DNA from: Vibrio sp. NTOU-M3
GTDB lineage: Bacteria > Pseudomonadota > Gammaproteobacteria > Enterobacterales > Vibrionaceae
Direction: 5' to 3'
Assembly (NCBI RefSeq): GCF_040869035.1
Contig: NZ_CP162101.1
Span: 1,488,001-1,552,000 of the forward strand
Length of the DNA: 64,000 nt
In this document: positions 20,143-28,570 of the stretch, one piece after another
Layout: each line of letters starts with the position of its first letter
Position numbering within the stretch: position 1 is the stretch's first letter
The notes under the pieces: generated by a model
What the model saw: the letters and a program-made list of their open reading frames with translations, nothing else
Database searches by the model: none
Told to the model about the DNA's origin: nothing
Translations under genes and position numbers: made by a program

Positions 20143-22143
20143 ATGAAACTCACGATATCAGGGAAGTTACAGTTTAGTTTTCTGTTACTTGCAGTACTTT
20201 TTATCGTTTCTGCATTGTTTATTTTCCAGAGCATTTCAAACGTAAACCGACATAGTGAATCCTTGCTCCAGTCTGATTTGCCAACTGTCGATACGGCTCG
20301 CTCGATCCAACAATCCATTCAAGCCAGTCTATCTTCAGTACGTGGCTATATGTTGCTTGGGGCTGAGCCTGATGTTGGCGAACAACAAAAACAACAAATC
20401 CAAATCATTGTGGAAAAGACCGACACGTTACTTCCCACCCTTGAAGCACTCGTACAACAGAATCAATACCAGATGATCGTGTCACAGTGGGCAGCGGTAA
20501 AAGACTCACTTACTCGTATTACAACGTTAAGCCATACCGATGAAAACCTTCCTGCTCACACTCTATTTATAAATGAAGCTGCGCCGATAGCAGAGGTTGC
20601 ACTCGACCAACTACAAGGCTTAATCAATGATGAGGCTGATAATAAAGAAGGCCAAGAAAGAAAGAGACTCTTTAGACTCTATGCAGACAGTTATACTTCT
20701 TTAGCCAATGCCTTATCAGCAATGCGTGATTTCCTTTTGTACGGTAAAGATGAGCACTTGAGCAAATATCAAGACCTGCTTAAGGATCATGACAAATACG
20801 TATCCGAAATCGAAAGTAAGCGCGCTTTGCTCAATGACAGCAGTCAAAGTCTTTGGGAACTGTTTGTTGAAATGCAACAACTGTATTTTCCTCTGGCCCA
20901 GCAAGTAGTTGAACTTCGCCAATCTCCAAGTTGGAACTTATCCAATAAAGAGATGGCAGAAAAACTTGTACCCGCAGCTCAGCTTTTGGATCAAAGTCTG
21001 GAGAATATTGTCAATGAACAACAAGAACACGCTAAAGCAAGCGGAGAAGGTATTAACGAATCACTAAGCCGTGTTTTAATATCACTCTTAGCCTCTGTTG
21101 TCATTGTTGTTGCGGTTGCCTTTACCGTTGCGAGATATATGGGACGTAACATCGGTCACCGCGTAACGAGTTTATCAAAACGAGCTGAGCTGATTGCTAA
21201 CGGCGATATTTCAGAGCCACCACTGACCGTAACAGGAACCGATGAACTGTCGAGTTTGACCAACTCAATTAATCGTATGAACCTTTCTCTGTCACAAATC
21301 ATCCAAGGTGTTACTGATAAGGCCCATCAGGTAAATGAAGGGCTAATCCAGCTCAATCAATCAAATGTAACAACCCAAAGTGAACTCAAAAAACAACAAC
21401 ACTCGATTGACTCGGTGAGTCAAGAACTCGCCCAAGTAGCTGACTCTGCCGATGCAACGGCCACTTTAGCACAAGAATCGGTTACAGTAATTGATGCAAC
21501 CAAAAGCCAAATTCAACACGGTACGTCAGCATTAGCAAAGAATAAAACGGCGGTAGACCAGCTATATAGTGCTATTGAATCTGCAAACAACCAAGTTGAT
21601 ACCTTAAGTAAGGAAAGTGAGGCCATAGGTAAAGTTACCGAGGTAATTGAAGGGCTCGCAGAACAAACTAACTTGCTCGCATTAAATGCAGCCATTGAAG
21701 CTGCGAGAGCAGGTGAGTACGGCCGCGGTTTTGCAGTGGTCGCAGACGAAGTTCGTCTACTCGCGACAAGAACCACCGAATCCACCACAGAGATCAACAA
21801 CATCGTCAACGCAATTCAAAACTCAACTTCAGCGGTAGTGACTAGCATCCAAAGTAGCAAGGAACTAGCAGCAGAAGGCATGTCTTTAACACAACAAACA
21901 GATGCGACGTTGAAAGAAACCTCTGCTCAAATCGAAGTGTTAGATAACAAAATTCAGAATTTTGCCAGTGCCGCCTATGAACAATCGACGGCAACTCAAG
22001 CAATCAACACTATTATGGAGCAAGTAACCTTATCAGTTCAGGACGTAGCCAAAATGGCGATCCATTCTTCAGACTTGTCGCAAACTGCCGGAGCACAAGT
22101 GATGGACATGAATGAACAAATGGCTCGCTTTAAGCTTAAATAA
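20143..22143 (+). CDS. Methyl-accepting chemotaxis protein
   Basis: This chemoreceptor has 666 residues. A transmembrane segment at about 12-30 is followed by a large all-helical periplasmic sensor domain (residues 31-305), roughly 270 residues, consistent with a helical bimodular (HBM-type) domain. A second transmembrane segment ([20 protein letters not shown]) leads to a HAMP domain and the cytoplasmic signalling helix, whose hairpin tip contains [19 protein letters not shown]. No C-terminal NWETF-type pentapeptide is present. The ligand is unknown. AGGAGTTAAAAGG precedes the ATG. Confidence 0.93.
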   Translation: MKLTISGKLQFSFLLLAVLFIVSALFIFQSISNVNRHSESLLQSDLPTVDTARSIQQSIQASLSSVRGYMLLGAEPDVGEQQKQQIQIIVEKTDTLLPTLEALVQQNQYQMIVSQWAAVKDSLTRITTLSHTDENLPAHTLFINEAAPIAEVALDQLQGLINDEADNKEGQERKRLFRLYADSYTSLANALSAMRDFLLYGKDEHLSKYQDLLKDHDKYVSEIESKRALLNDSSQSLWELFVEMQQLYFPLAQQVVELRQSPSWNLSNKEMAEKLVPAAQLLDQSLENIVNEQQEHAKASGEGINESLSRVLISLLASVVIVVAVAFTVARYMGRNIGHRVTSLSKRAELIANGDISEPPLTVTGTDELSSLTNSINRMNLSLSQIIQGVTDKAHQVNEGLIQLNQSNVTTQSELKKQQHSIDSVSQELAQVADSADATATLAQESVTVIDATKSQIQHGTSALAKNKTAVDQLYSAIESANNQVDTLSKESEAIGKVTEVIEGLAEQTNLLALNAAIEAARAGEYGRGFAVVADEVRLLATRTTESTTEINNIVNAIQNSTSAVVTSIQSSKELAAEGMSLTQQTDATLKETSAQIEVLDNKIQNFASAAYEQSTATQAINTIMEQVTLSVQDVAKMAIHSSDLSQTAGAQVMDMNEQMARFKLK

Positions 22144-22286
22144 TGACTTGTTAAATGAGACGAGAATCAAACTATGATCAATTTGATGCATAAGTTGATT
22201 CCTGATGAACTATAAAACACTTATTACATCAATTAATAATATTCTCACCCTAAATAACTCCCGCACATACAGATGCACAAAGGGTA

Positions 22287-23702
22287 ATGAGGTTGGCTGT
22301 GTTAAGAGTGTTTTATGCAGCATTTGCTGTAGTTGTTATCTGCTTTTCGGCGGCTACGTTTGCAGACAGACAAACAATTGTCGTAACAAATTCAAAGTCA
22401 TGGAAACCTTTTTCATATCTTGATGAAGAAGGAAAACCCACTGGAATCTTGGTTGACTATTGGCGTGAATATGGCGAAAAAAATAATGTAGCCATCGAGT
22501 TCCTATTACTTGATGACTGGCAACAAGCGATTGATGCTATCCTGACAGGTAAAGCCGATATTCATGCAGGTTTATTGTGGTCTGAAAACCGAGAAGCGAT
22601 TCTTGATTATGGTTTACCGATTATTTCGGTAGATACGCAACTCTATTTTAACCATAAGCTTGTTGGAATGGATGTTGGTACCTTTCTAAAAGGAGATCAC
22701 AAGTATTCCGTTGGCGTAGTAAATGGAGGTTATGAGCAGGAGTTTATCAGCCTGCATTTTCCTAATATTCAGCTGATTACATACTCCAATAATGAAAAAT
22801 TGATGCACGCAGCATTTGGCGGTGATGTTCAAGCTTTTGTCGCTGACGTTCAGGTTGCCAACTTTTATTTCTATATTTCAGATAACCCGAACCGCTTCAT
22901 TGGTGTCCGCCACTTATACTCAGGCAAGCTAAAACCAGCGGTTAAACAAGGTAACCATGAACTCCAGCAAGCAATGCGAGTTGGAATGAGGAAAATAACT
23001 GAAGAAGATCGTAACCGAGTTTTAAACCGGTGGATGTATATTCAAACCGTTTATCCCGAATTTCTCGTCCCATTAGCCATCTTCTTAGTCGTAACGCTTC
23101 TAGTTGTGTATATCCTTACCTTAAAAGTTTCCGTTAAAGCAAAAACAAAACAATTAGAAGATGCAAATAAAGAACTGCGTGATTTATCCGAGATAGATGC
23201 ACTCACAGGGGTAAGTAATCGACGTCACTTCATGAACGAATTCGCAAACTTATGCGCAACCAAACAAAGCATTACTGTAATCGTATTTGATATTGATGAT
23301 TTTAAGTCTATTAACGATACGTTCGGTCATAGCGTTGGTGATGTCGTCATACAACGAGTGGCCGAATCAGTGAGAACACTCACTAGAAGCGAACATTTGT
23401 TTGGTAGGATAGGGGGTGAGGAGTTTGCGATTGCAATAACGCAATCTAACCTTAACCAAGCCACCATGTTTGCACATCGAATTTGTCATACGATCAGAGG
23501 CATCGAGTTCGAAAATCAACCCAACTTACAAATGTCTGTAAGTTTAGGGTGCGCTTATTATGAGAATTATTTGGGTCCGATAGACTTAAATGATGCCGAT
23601 GAACTGATGTACTCAGCTAAACGGCTGGGTAAAGATCGCGCTGTAGTAAAAGTAATAAAACAAGCAGGAGATCAAAATGTGGCTAGGTTTGAGGCAATTT
23701 GA
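22287..23702 (+). CDS. Diguanylate cyclase with periplasmic amino-acid-binding-type sensor
   Basis: The 471-residue protein makes cyclic di-GMP. A signal segment (residues 8-26) precedes a periplasmic solute-binding domain of the SBP_bac_3 type (residues 28-260), then a transmembrane segment (FLVPLAIFLVVTLLVVYILTL), a short coiled coil and a GGDEF domain. The active-site motif is GGEEF, preceded by FDIDDFKSINDTFGH, so it should be catalytic. The inhibitory I-site RxxD is absent: the residues five positions before GGEEF read RSEH. It lies between a chemoreceptor and tRNA-Gly. The upstream in-frame region has no better start. Confidence 0.9.
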   Translation: MRLAVLRVFYAAFAVVVICFSAATFADRQTIVVTNSKSWKPFSYLDEEGKPTGILVDYWREYGEKNNVAIEFLLLDDWQQAIDAILTGKADIHAGLLWSENREAILDYGLPIISVDTQLYFNHKLVGMDVGTFLKGDHKYSVGVVNGGYEQEFISLHFPNIQLITYSNNEKLMHAAFGGDVQAFVADVQVANFYFYISDNPNRFIGVRHLYSGKLKPAVKQGNHELQQAMRVGMRKITEEDRNRVLNRWMYIQTVYPEFLVPLAIFLVVTLLVVYILTLKVSVKAKTKQLEDANKELRDLSEIDALTGVSNRRHFMNEFANLCATKQSITVIVFDIDDFKSINDTFGHSVGDVVIQRVAESVRTLTRSEHLFGRIGGEEFAIAITQSNLNQATMFAHRICHTIRGIEFENQPNLQMSVSLGCAYYENYLGPIDLNDADELMYSAKRLGKDRAVVKVIKQAGDQNVARFEAI

Positions 23703-23791
23703 TTGCCGATTGACCAAACAGACTGAAATCAGTAAAAAATAACTTTTCTTTTCAGCTAGATGTGGCATATTGGTTCTCGTTCCGATGCGAA

Positions 23792-23866
<75 letters not shown>

Positions 23867-24269
23867 ACTTCTTTTCTTAAAGCTTCCTCCGTCCAAAATA
23901 ATCCCATACACGCAATAACACGAAATATTTTTAAGCTCATACCCACGCAAGCTGTCATACCAAAAAAGAGCAGACGCTTATATTTCAGCTAGATTCCACC
24001 CAATTTCAATAATGCATTCGCTTGAAGGCAAACCTAAACATGAATTACGTGCAGTTCCACAAGTTACCAGTGAGATCACGGGAAGATTTAAAAGAACAGC
24101 AACTACATCCAATACAAAAGTGACTCGGCTAATAATAATCAGATTATATCGTCAGATAATAAAACTGATTATTAGGTATTTTATGGTAAATCCATTATGT
24201 TCAATTCACATGCAGCAAATAAGAGAAGAGGAGTTATCTTCGATAGAGCTCTTTGGATTCAAATACAAC
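23867..24269. other. Non-coding stretch between tRNA-Gly and dif
   Basis: The 400 bp are AT-rich. An open frame of 87 codons (24012-24275) has no ribosome site and no recognisable protein features, so I do not call it. No repeat or strong hairpin was seen. This is probably the chromosomal DNA that flanks dif. Confidence 0.5.
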
Positions 24270-24297
24270 ATTTAACATAATATACATAATGCGCACT
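24270..24297. other. dif: Chromosomal dif site (XerC/XerD recombination site)
   Basis: Read on the minus strand, the 28 bp are an 11-bp XerC arm AGTGCGCATTA, a 6-bp centre TGTATA and an 11-bp XerD arm TTATGTTAAAT. From memory this differs from V. cholerae dif1 at a single central base. dif resolves chromosome dimers with XerCD at division, and is also the insertion point of CTX-like phages and other Xer-exploiting elements. It is the left boundary of the island here, and two further dif-like sites follow at 38178 and 47561. Confidence 0.9.
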
Positions 24298-24369
24298 GAG
24301 ATAGATAAAAAAGAAAGGTAGCTTTTACCGTTTAATCAACAAGTTACCTTTACTTTTCACCTATGATTA

Positions 24370-24642
24370 TCAGGCTATCTTTTGGTTTTCTTCTAAACGT
24401 CTAAGTGCGTTAATCGCACCTTCATTTTTTGAACGCTCTGCGATTATAGCCAACATTGTAAATTCAACATCTAATCCTAGTATATCAGCAACTTCACAAG
24501 CCATTTCATCACTCATTGTACCGCCGTTACGCCATTTATTAACTGTAGAGTTGTTTATTTCCAAATATCTCGCCACATGCCTATCACTAAGTAATTGTTT
24601 TTCAACACGTAATTGGTTAAGCAAATCCAGTGTAGTTATCAT
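24370..24642 (-). CDS. Phage-type HTH regulator (DUF3693-like)
   Basis: The 90-residue protein carries a Cro/CI-like helix-turn-helix (SDRHVARYLEINNSTVNKWRNGG) followed by a short helical tail (MACEVADILGLDVEFTMLAIIAERSKN). The pattern fits the DUF3693 family, found in vibrio phages. The ATG at 24642 has GGAGGTAG seven bases upstream. It diverges from the early genes of element 1, with a dyad operator between them, so it is the probable lysogeny repressor or early-gene switch of this prophage. That role is inferred from position. Confidence 0.75.
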   Translation of the reverse strand: MITTLDLLNQLRVEKQLLSDRHVARYLEINNSTVNKWRNGGTMSDEMACEVADILGLDVEFTMLAIIAERSKNEGAINALRRLEENQKIA

Positions 24643-24676
24643 GCTTTCTACCTCCAATTACAAGAATAATGTACGT

Positions 24677-24693
24677 GTTGAGTGGTGCTCAAC
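24677..24693. promoter_or_regulatory. Candidate operator of the prophage regulator
   Basis: A perfect inverted repeat, GTTGAG TGGTG CTCAAC, lies 35 bp upstream of the regulator start and between the two divergent early transcripts. Size and position suit binding by a dimeric HTH repressor; no binding data exist. Confidence 0.45.
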
Positions 24694-24731
24694 CAGTAGA
24701 CACCCATGCATGATTTGATCTTTAATTCGAT

Positions 24732-24753
24732 CGTCGAGCCGTAAGGCTCAACG
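24732..24753. promoter_or_regulatory. Hairpin/dyad in the divergent early promoter region
   Basis: CGTCGAGCC GTAA GGCTCAACG forms a stem of nine pairs with one mismatch. It shares the GAGCC/GAG-CTC core with the operator about 50 bp away, so it may be a second operator or a transcript hairpin. There is no T run after it, so it is not an obvious terminator. Confidence 0.4.
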
Positions 24754-24840
24754 AATCCAATCTACACCTGGCCCCCTAAAGTGATTGCAAGCGCTTCGGG
24801 GGCATTCCAAAGGATTCGTTTGACCATCGTAGGAAAAGAT

Positions 24841-25296
24841 ATGGATTCAGTAAGTTACATCAGCAAAAGCAAGACCGCTTTTAAGGTTTACGTTCCGTTA
24901 CCTCAAGGCGGCTATATACATAGAACAATAGGCTTTATCTTGATTGGTGAGAAACATGCGCTAAACAAAGCACTTAAACTGCGCAACCAACTTGGTTTTA
25001 CACATTGGGGCGTTCACTGGAAGCGTCTCCTTGCTGATCCAAAACTTCTCCTCAAGTTACCCCGTACATTAGAACCCATCGTCACGTATGAGAATGGGAT
25101 CGAGACATATCGAGCTATGTGGACTGAATATAGCTCTGATGGCTCACGTATTCGACGTTGCATGAAACGCAGTACAGATAAACATAGTCGATTATCAGCT
25201 TACACCCAATGCAAACGAAAACTCGAAAGTGTCTATAGCGAATACCACGACTTGATCCGTCATATGGACAGAAAGAACCTGGTTTTCGTTAACTAA
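24841..25296 (+). CDS. Phage early protein of unknown function, 151 aa
   Basis: This is the first gene of the early operon of element 1. It is basic. The N-terminal 60 residues resemble a small beta-rich DNA-binding fold (KTAFKVYVPLPQGGYIHRTI, then GFTHWGVHWKRLL), in the style of phage AP2/integrase-type arm domains; this is a weak impression. The C terminus is helical with many Lys and Arg. The ATG at 24841 has AGGAAAA seven bases upstream, better than the start sixty bases earlier. It is followed ten bases later by the zinc-ribbon gene. Confidence 0.7.
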   Translation: MDSVSYISKSKTAFKVYVPLPQGGYIHRTIGFILIGEKHALNKALKLRNQLGFTHWGVHWKRLLADPKLLLKLPRTLEPIVTYENGIETYRAMWTEYSSDGSRIRRCMKRSTDKHSRLSAYTQCKRKLESVYSEYHDLIRHMDRKNLVFVN

Positions 25297-25305
25297 GGGC
25301 TTTTT

Positions 25306-25506
25306 ATGAAAACAGAACGTCTATCTTCAAGTGATTTTGTCGCTTTTACTACTGAAAGCTATTGTCCAGCGTGTAAAACGTTTGGCCAATGTGACCATGT
25401 AATAACTGAGCAAGAAGAAGATTTAAGTTATGAGGCTTACTGGCGTTGCCAACATTGCTTAAAACCATTTAACACAATCAAATATCAACCGATAACGACA
25501 CATTAA
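25306..25506 (+). CDS. Small zinc-ribbon protein, 66 aa
   Basis: The protein has two cysteine knuckles, CPAC and CQHC, 30-odd residues apart, which would bind one zinc ion. An additional Cys-Asp-His (QCDHV) lies between them. AAGGG precedes the ATG. In phage PM2 a small zinc-finger protein (P14) activates the late promoters, so this gene is a reasonable candidate for a late transcription factor of element 1; the parallel rests on size, zinc motif and place, not on demonstrated homology. Confidence 0.75.
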   Translation: MKTERLSSSDFVAFTTESYCPACKTFGQCDHVITEQEEDLSYEAYWRCQHCLKPFNTIKYQPITTH

Positions 25507-25508
25507 CT

Positions 25509-26120
25509 ATGAGCGCGATTCACCTAACAGGAAAACAACGTAAAGATCGCCCTTTGGCGGCTTTAAATCGTTCTGTTTTGGAAAAGATCGTTAAGTGCCC
25601 TTCTAGCTCATCTGCATTCTTAACTAGCAACGGTCGCGGTGTGCGTAAATCCTTCGTTCGGGACATCGCTAAAGTGATGACTGTTCTAGTCAATGAAATG
25701 TGCTTTCGTTCTAATAAGATCGGTGTGGCCACTGTTCATGGTTTTTCTCTGCGTTCTTGGCAGTTCATAGCTAACGAATGCAACCTTCCTTTATGGCGTG
25801 TTAAGCAATGCACTAAGTTTGCATTTAACAAAGGTTGGATTACTTCAAAGCAACCGCGAGAACGTTATACAGGTAAAGACAATCTTGATAGATGGCGGGG
25901 CTTAGCGTCAATAAAAAGGATTACAGACACCTACTTCAAAGACTTGGGTATTTTTGAACAATACCAAGAAGCCAAAGCAGCCGCCAAAGACTGGCTCAAG
26001 CTGCTTTCACGCCGTTTAGAGCGACCGATTAAATACATTCAAACCCCTATCACTTTGCTACGCCGTAGACGCAAAGAAGCGAAACAGAACCTCGCAAAAC
26101 CCATCCCTATACCTGTTTAA
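25509..26120 (+). CDS. Candidate replication initiator, 203 aa
   Basis: This basic protein has a winged-helix-like block in its middle (SWQFIANECNLPLWRVKQCT followed by KFAFNKGWITSKQPRERYTG), a pattern seen in replication initiators of plasmids and small phages. Its C terminus is strongly basic (RRRRKEAKQ). It lacks the HUH motif of the PM2 rolling-circle initiator P12, so if element 1 is corticovirus-like its replication module is of another type. It ends the early operon and is followed by a terminator and a structured 470-bp non-coding region that could be the origin. Confidence 0.6.
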   Translation: MSAIHLTGKQRKDRPLAALNRSVLEKIVKCPSSSSAFLTSNGRGVRKSFVRDIAKVMTVLVNEMCFRSNKIGVATVHGFSLRSWQFIANECNLPLWRVKQCTKFAFNKGWITSKQPRERYTGKDNLDRWRGLASIKRITDTYFKDLGIFEQYQEAKAAAKDWLKLLSRRLERPIKYIQTPITLLRRRRKEAKQNLAKPIPIPV

Positions 26121-26134
26121 AACCTTCCCTTGTA

Positions 26135-26157
26135 ATGCCCCTTAATTGGGGCTTTTG
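26135..26157 (+). terminator. Intrinsic terminator of the early operon
   Basis: GCCCC TTAATT GGGGC is followed by TTTTGAGG. It lies 15 bp after the stop of the candidate initiator gene. Confidence 0.75.
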
Positions 26158-26625
26158 AGGTTGTATAAGTACGAAAAAGACGACTTTGTTATACATATAG
26201 CATCGTGTGCACGCGTCTATTTTTACTTCGTATCAAAGCAACAGTAATTAACCAATCAAATATTGCCCAGTTTCCTAAGATTTTGTGAATAAGCTTGTTA
26301 GTACGTCCTCTAAACTACTCCTAGTTAACACTACTATTTGTCGCCCCTAATAATTGGCCGGCTTAGTCTTCGACTAGAACAGATGATATTAATGAAATTA
26401 ATAACCTTATATCTTTACCCCTCGAAACTCGGGGATAAAGATAAGGGTACCTCCCATTAAATCGCTGGTAACTACAGAGACCCCATTTATTCATCAAGGC
26501 GATTTAACGGGCCCTTTAACGATACACTCCAATACAATCGAATGGCTTCATTGATTGCAGTTATTGCCGAGGCCGTTTTTATCGCTTCGCGATGGCTTAG
26601 CAAGCAAGGGGAAGATTTTTACGCA
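26158..26625. other. Structured non-coding region, candidate prophage replication origin
   Basis: No gene is visible in these 470 bp, which separate the plus-strand early operon from the minus-strand lipoprotein and late genes. It holds a hairpin at 26406-26445 (ATCTTTA-CCCC with GGGG-TAAAGAT, one bulged base), a perfect 9-bp inverted repeat TTAAATCGC/GCGATTTAA at 26457-26465 and 26499-26507, and a small TAGTC-TTC-GACTA hairpin near 26370. Stable dyads next to a replication gene are what one expects of an origin, but no iterons or nick-site consensus were seen. Confidence 0.45.
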
Positions 26626-26658
26626 ATAAAAAAGCCACATCATGATGATATGGCTTTG
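26626..26658 (-). terminator. Intrinsic terminator of the prophage lipoprotein gene
   Basis: On the minus strand AAAGCCATATCATCATGATGTGGCTTTTTT forms an imperfect stem with a T run. Read in parts: arm AAGCCATATCA, arm TGATGTGGCTT. Confidence 0.75.
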
Positions 26659-26684
26659 TCCTTATGGGCTAAACAACCCTGAAT

Positions 26685-27371
26685 TTAAAACGGAGCGCTG
26701 CCCCAAATGAAGTTGTTTGTATTAGACATCGCCGCCATCAGATGATGATGGTCTTGATGCTTCACCGTTACAAGCCTTGCGTAATAGTCAGTACCATTAA
26801 AAGCCGGATTAGCACAACCGGAGGCTTCAACATTTGATGCAGTGTAATACTCGTCTTTACGTGTCAAAACGCCGCTGATGGTACAAATCCCATTTACTGA
26901 AAACGACCCGTCGCTATTAATCGTCCAGGTTGAACCGTCATTTGGATTCGTATGAGTACCAACAAACTCTGTTACCGGTAAGCTGCTACTTGTTCTATCG
27001 AACGAGTACATCATGTTTTGCCCATTGACCACCGCTGAAATATCGGCACCAGATTCAGAGATCGTTATGGTGGTATTCAACTGACTATCGTAGGCATACA
27101 CAGCATTATCTACATAGGACAGTCCCGTCGTTGTGATCGTGTTTCCCTGAGTAGTGTGAGTGTCGTTAAAGTAGAAAGAGTTTGTTGAGTAGTCTCCAAC
27201 CAACATACTATTTTGACTGAGTTCCGTATCAATCAACATAACGGCTAAGCTCGCTTCATTGAAGTAAAGGCCGTCCTTTTGATAACTAGAAGGTGCGCTT
27301 TCTCCACCATCTCCACCGCCACAACCCGCTAAAACTACTAATGAAATCGCACTAAGAATTATCTTTTTCAT
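26685..27371 (-). CDS. Prophage-encoded lipoprotein, 228 aa
   Basis: A lipoprotein signal (MKKIILSAISLVVLAGC) places acylated Cys17 at the start of a glycine-rich stretch (GGGDGGES). The rest is predicted beta-rich and low in charge, rich in Ser, Thr, Asn and Asp (for example NTITTTGLSYVDNAVYAYDS). Two cysteines (in NGICTIS and ASGCAN) may pair. I recognise no family. It is transcribed separately after the late operon terminator, as is common for lysogenic-conversion genes, so a surface role such as exclusion of other phages is possible but unproven. Confidence 0.8.
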   Translation of the reverse strand: MKKIILSAISLVVLAGCGGGDGGESAPSSYQKDGLYFNEASLAVMLIDTELSQNSMLVGDYSTNSFYFNDTHTTQGNTITTTGLSYVDNAVYAYDSQLNTTITISESGADISAVVNGQNMMYSFDRTSSSLPVTEFVGTHTNPNDGSTWTINSDGSFSVNGICTISGVLTRKDEYYTASNVEASGCANPAFNGTDYYARLVTVKHQDHHHLMAAMSNTNNFIWGSAPF

Positions 27372-27463
27372 TGTTTACCACCACTTAAATGATCCAATCC
27401 AATTTCCATCATAAAAAGCTGAGTGTTAACGGGGTTTATATTTAATTAAATTGCCTGTATTAG

Positions 27464-27497
27464 CTAAAACAAAACCGCCCATATTGAGCGGTTTGTC
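27464..27497 (-). terminator. Intrinsic terminator of the late capsid operon
   Basis: On the minus strand AACCGC TCAATATGG GCGGTT is followed by TTGTTTTAG. It lies directly after the last late gene. Confidence 0.8.
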
Positions 27498-27498
27498 A

Positions 27499-27618
27499 TT
27501 ACTTGCGTTTGCGTCGGGTTTTGCGTTTAGTTGTGGAGACCTTTACAACTTTTCCACCCTTTTTAAACTTGTAACCCTTTTTGAGTCGTCCGTTTTTTTT
27601 CAGTCCTACTTTTGCCAT
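27499..27618 (-). CDS. Very basic 39-aa protein, last gene of the late operon
   Basis: The ORF encodes 39 residues of which more than half are Lys or Arg; it starts MAKVGLKKNGRLKKGYKFKK and ends TTKRKTRRKRK. It contains no acidic residue. Such a protein would bind nucleic acid, and a DNA-condensing or virion-associated role fits its place at the end of the late operon; this is inference. GAGAAGGTAAAT precedes the ATG. It overlaps the preceding gene by 56 bp in another frame. Confidence 0.7.
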   Translation of the reverse strand: MAKVGLKKNGRLKKGYKFKKGGKVVKVSTTKRKTRRKRK

Positions 27619-27820
27619 ATTTACCTTCTCGTTCAATGTGGAGTACTCGACCGTTTAAGTCGTTTAACTCATTTTTCATCCAATCCACATCGGTACTTAG
27701 AGTGCTGACAGTCACTACTCCCGAAACCAAGCCGGTGATCACTGCAGATGTCACAACAGGTATCAATGCAGTATTCTTAGCTTCAGATTTACCAGTTGCG
27801 TGATTGTTCGCTGAATTCAT
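27563..27820 (-). CDS. Small membrane protein with coiled coil, 85 aa
   Basis: I start this gene at the ATG at 27820 (MNSANNHATGKSEAKNTALI). A single transmembrane helix (IPVVTSAVITGLVSGVVTVST) is followed by a short coiled coil (DVDWMKNELNDLNGRVLHIE) and a basic tail. It overlaps its upstream neighbour by 32 bp and the tiny basic gene by 56 bp. In position and architecture it resembles a lysis or virion membrane protein, but I do not recognise the family. The open frame extends upstream to 27898, inside the neighbour, without a ribosome site. Confidence 0.6.
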   Translation of the reverse strand: MNSANNHATGKSEAKNTALIPVVTSAVITGLVSGVVTVSTLSTDVDWMKNELNDLNGRVLHIEREGKYGKSRTEKKRTTQKGLQV

Positions 27821-28013
27821 TACGCACCGTCTCATATAGGCCAATAGCCGCGGGAACAATAACACCGGCTGCGTTTGCAATAGCGCCACCGATCTCAACG
27901 CCCTGCTCTGTTATGTCAGCACTAAACAAATCACCATAGCCAAATACGGCCGCGATGGATGACAGCAGTAATAACAAGCCACGTTTAGTGGAAGGTTGTT
28001 TTAAATGGATCAT
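27789..28013 (-). CDS. Small membrane protein, holin candidate, 74 aa
   Basis: The protein has two hydrophobic stretches (GLLLLLSSIAAVFGYGDLF and IGGAIANAAGVIVPAAIGLYE) with a short acidic linker. It begins within the stop of the endopeptidase gene (ATGA overlap), so the two are translationally coupled. Two membrane spans next to a peptidoglycan hydrolase suggest a holin; the same features would fit a small virion membrane protein. Confidence 0.65.
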   Translation of the reverse strand: MIHLKQPSTKRGLLLLLSSIAAVFGYGDLFSADITEQGVEIGGAIANAAGVIVPAAIGLYETVRNEFSEQSRNW

Positions 28014-28570
28014 GTATAAACCTCTTTGCTTAATTCAATATGAACACCGTCTTTCTTTTTACCTGACCAATCTCCACCCCAAACAATCGGAATATTTAAC
28101 TCTCTTGATGCCTGTTTGAAAGCCCAGCTTACGCGCTCGTAATAACTCCAAGACCAGGTATGTTTACCTTGCTCGTCGTACACCAGAATATCGATAGCGT
28201 TACCGCTTTGGTGGCGACTTTTACGGATATAACCGTCTTTATCAGTCACCCATTTATCAGGTGTGTTTTGTTGAAAAAGAGCGTTCTGCTCTTGTGCTGT
28301 TCTGAAGCCATGAGTGACTCCAAAATCAAACGGGGTGAGTTCCAAAGCCCTTTTGGCCACAGCTTGTAAATCTCGATGAACTGTGGCCAAGTTCTTACGG
28401 CTTCGGCTACCAAATTTAAAATTGTTGTCTGTTTTAGGCTTTGTTTGTGGTGTAAACGTCGTTGTCATTCCACCGTCTCCGTTAAGATTTGATGTGATTG
28501 AACGATTTCTAGATAGAAACCAAAACACGCTACAAAGCAGTAAAGTCAGCGTTAAAACTACCCATTTCAT
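28010..28570 (-). CDS. Membrane-anchored M15-family peptidoglycan endopeptidase
   Basis: The 186-residue protein begins with a transmembrane anchor (WVVLTLTLLLCSVFWFLS). The rest is a peptidase M15 (VanY/L-Ala-D-Glu endopeptidase) domain: GVTHGFRTAQEQNALFQQ, the zinc motif SRHQSGNAID (His and Asp ligands) and VHIEL with the third ligand. Phage enzymes of this kind cut the peptide cross-links of peptidoglycan at lysis or entry. The membrane anchor suggests it sits in the virion membrane or acts as a signal-arrest lysin. It overlaps its neighbours by four bases on both sides. Confidence 0.88.
   Translation of the reverse strand: MKWVVLTLTLLLCSVFWFLSRNRSITSNLNGDGGMTTTFTPQTKPKTDNNFKFGSRSRKNLATVHRDLQAVAKRALELTPFDFGVTHGFRTAQEQNALFQQNTPDKWVTDKDGYIRKSRHQSGNAIDILVYDEQGKHTWSWSYYERVSWAFKQASRELNIPIVWGGDWSGKKKDGVHIELSKEVYT

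Noticed and set aside
24012..24275. 87-codon open frame before dif
   Set aside because: It has no ribosome site, no recognisable domain, runs into the dif site and has atypical composition.
25509..26120. Rolling-circle (HUH) initiator like PM2 P12
   Set aside because: No HUH pair or catalytic tyrosine motif is visible and the protein is only 203 residues; a winged-helix initiator fits better.
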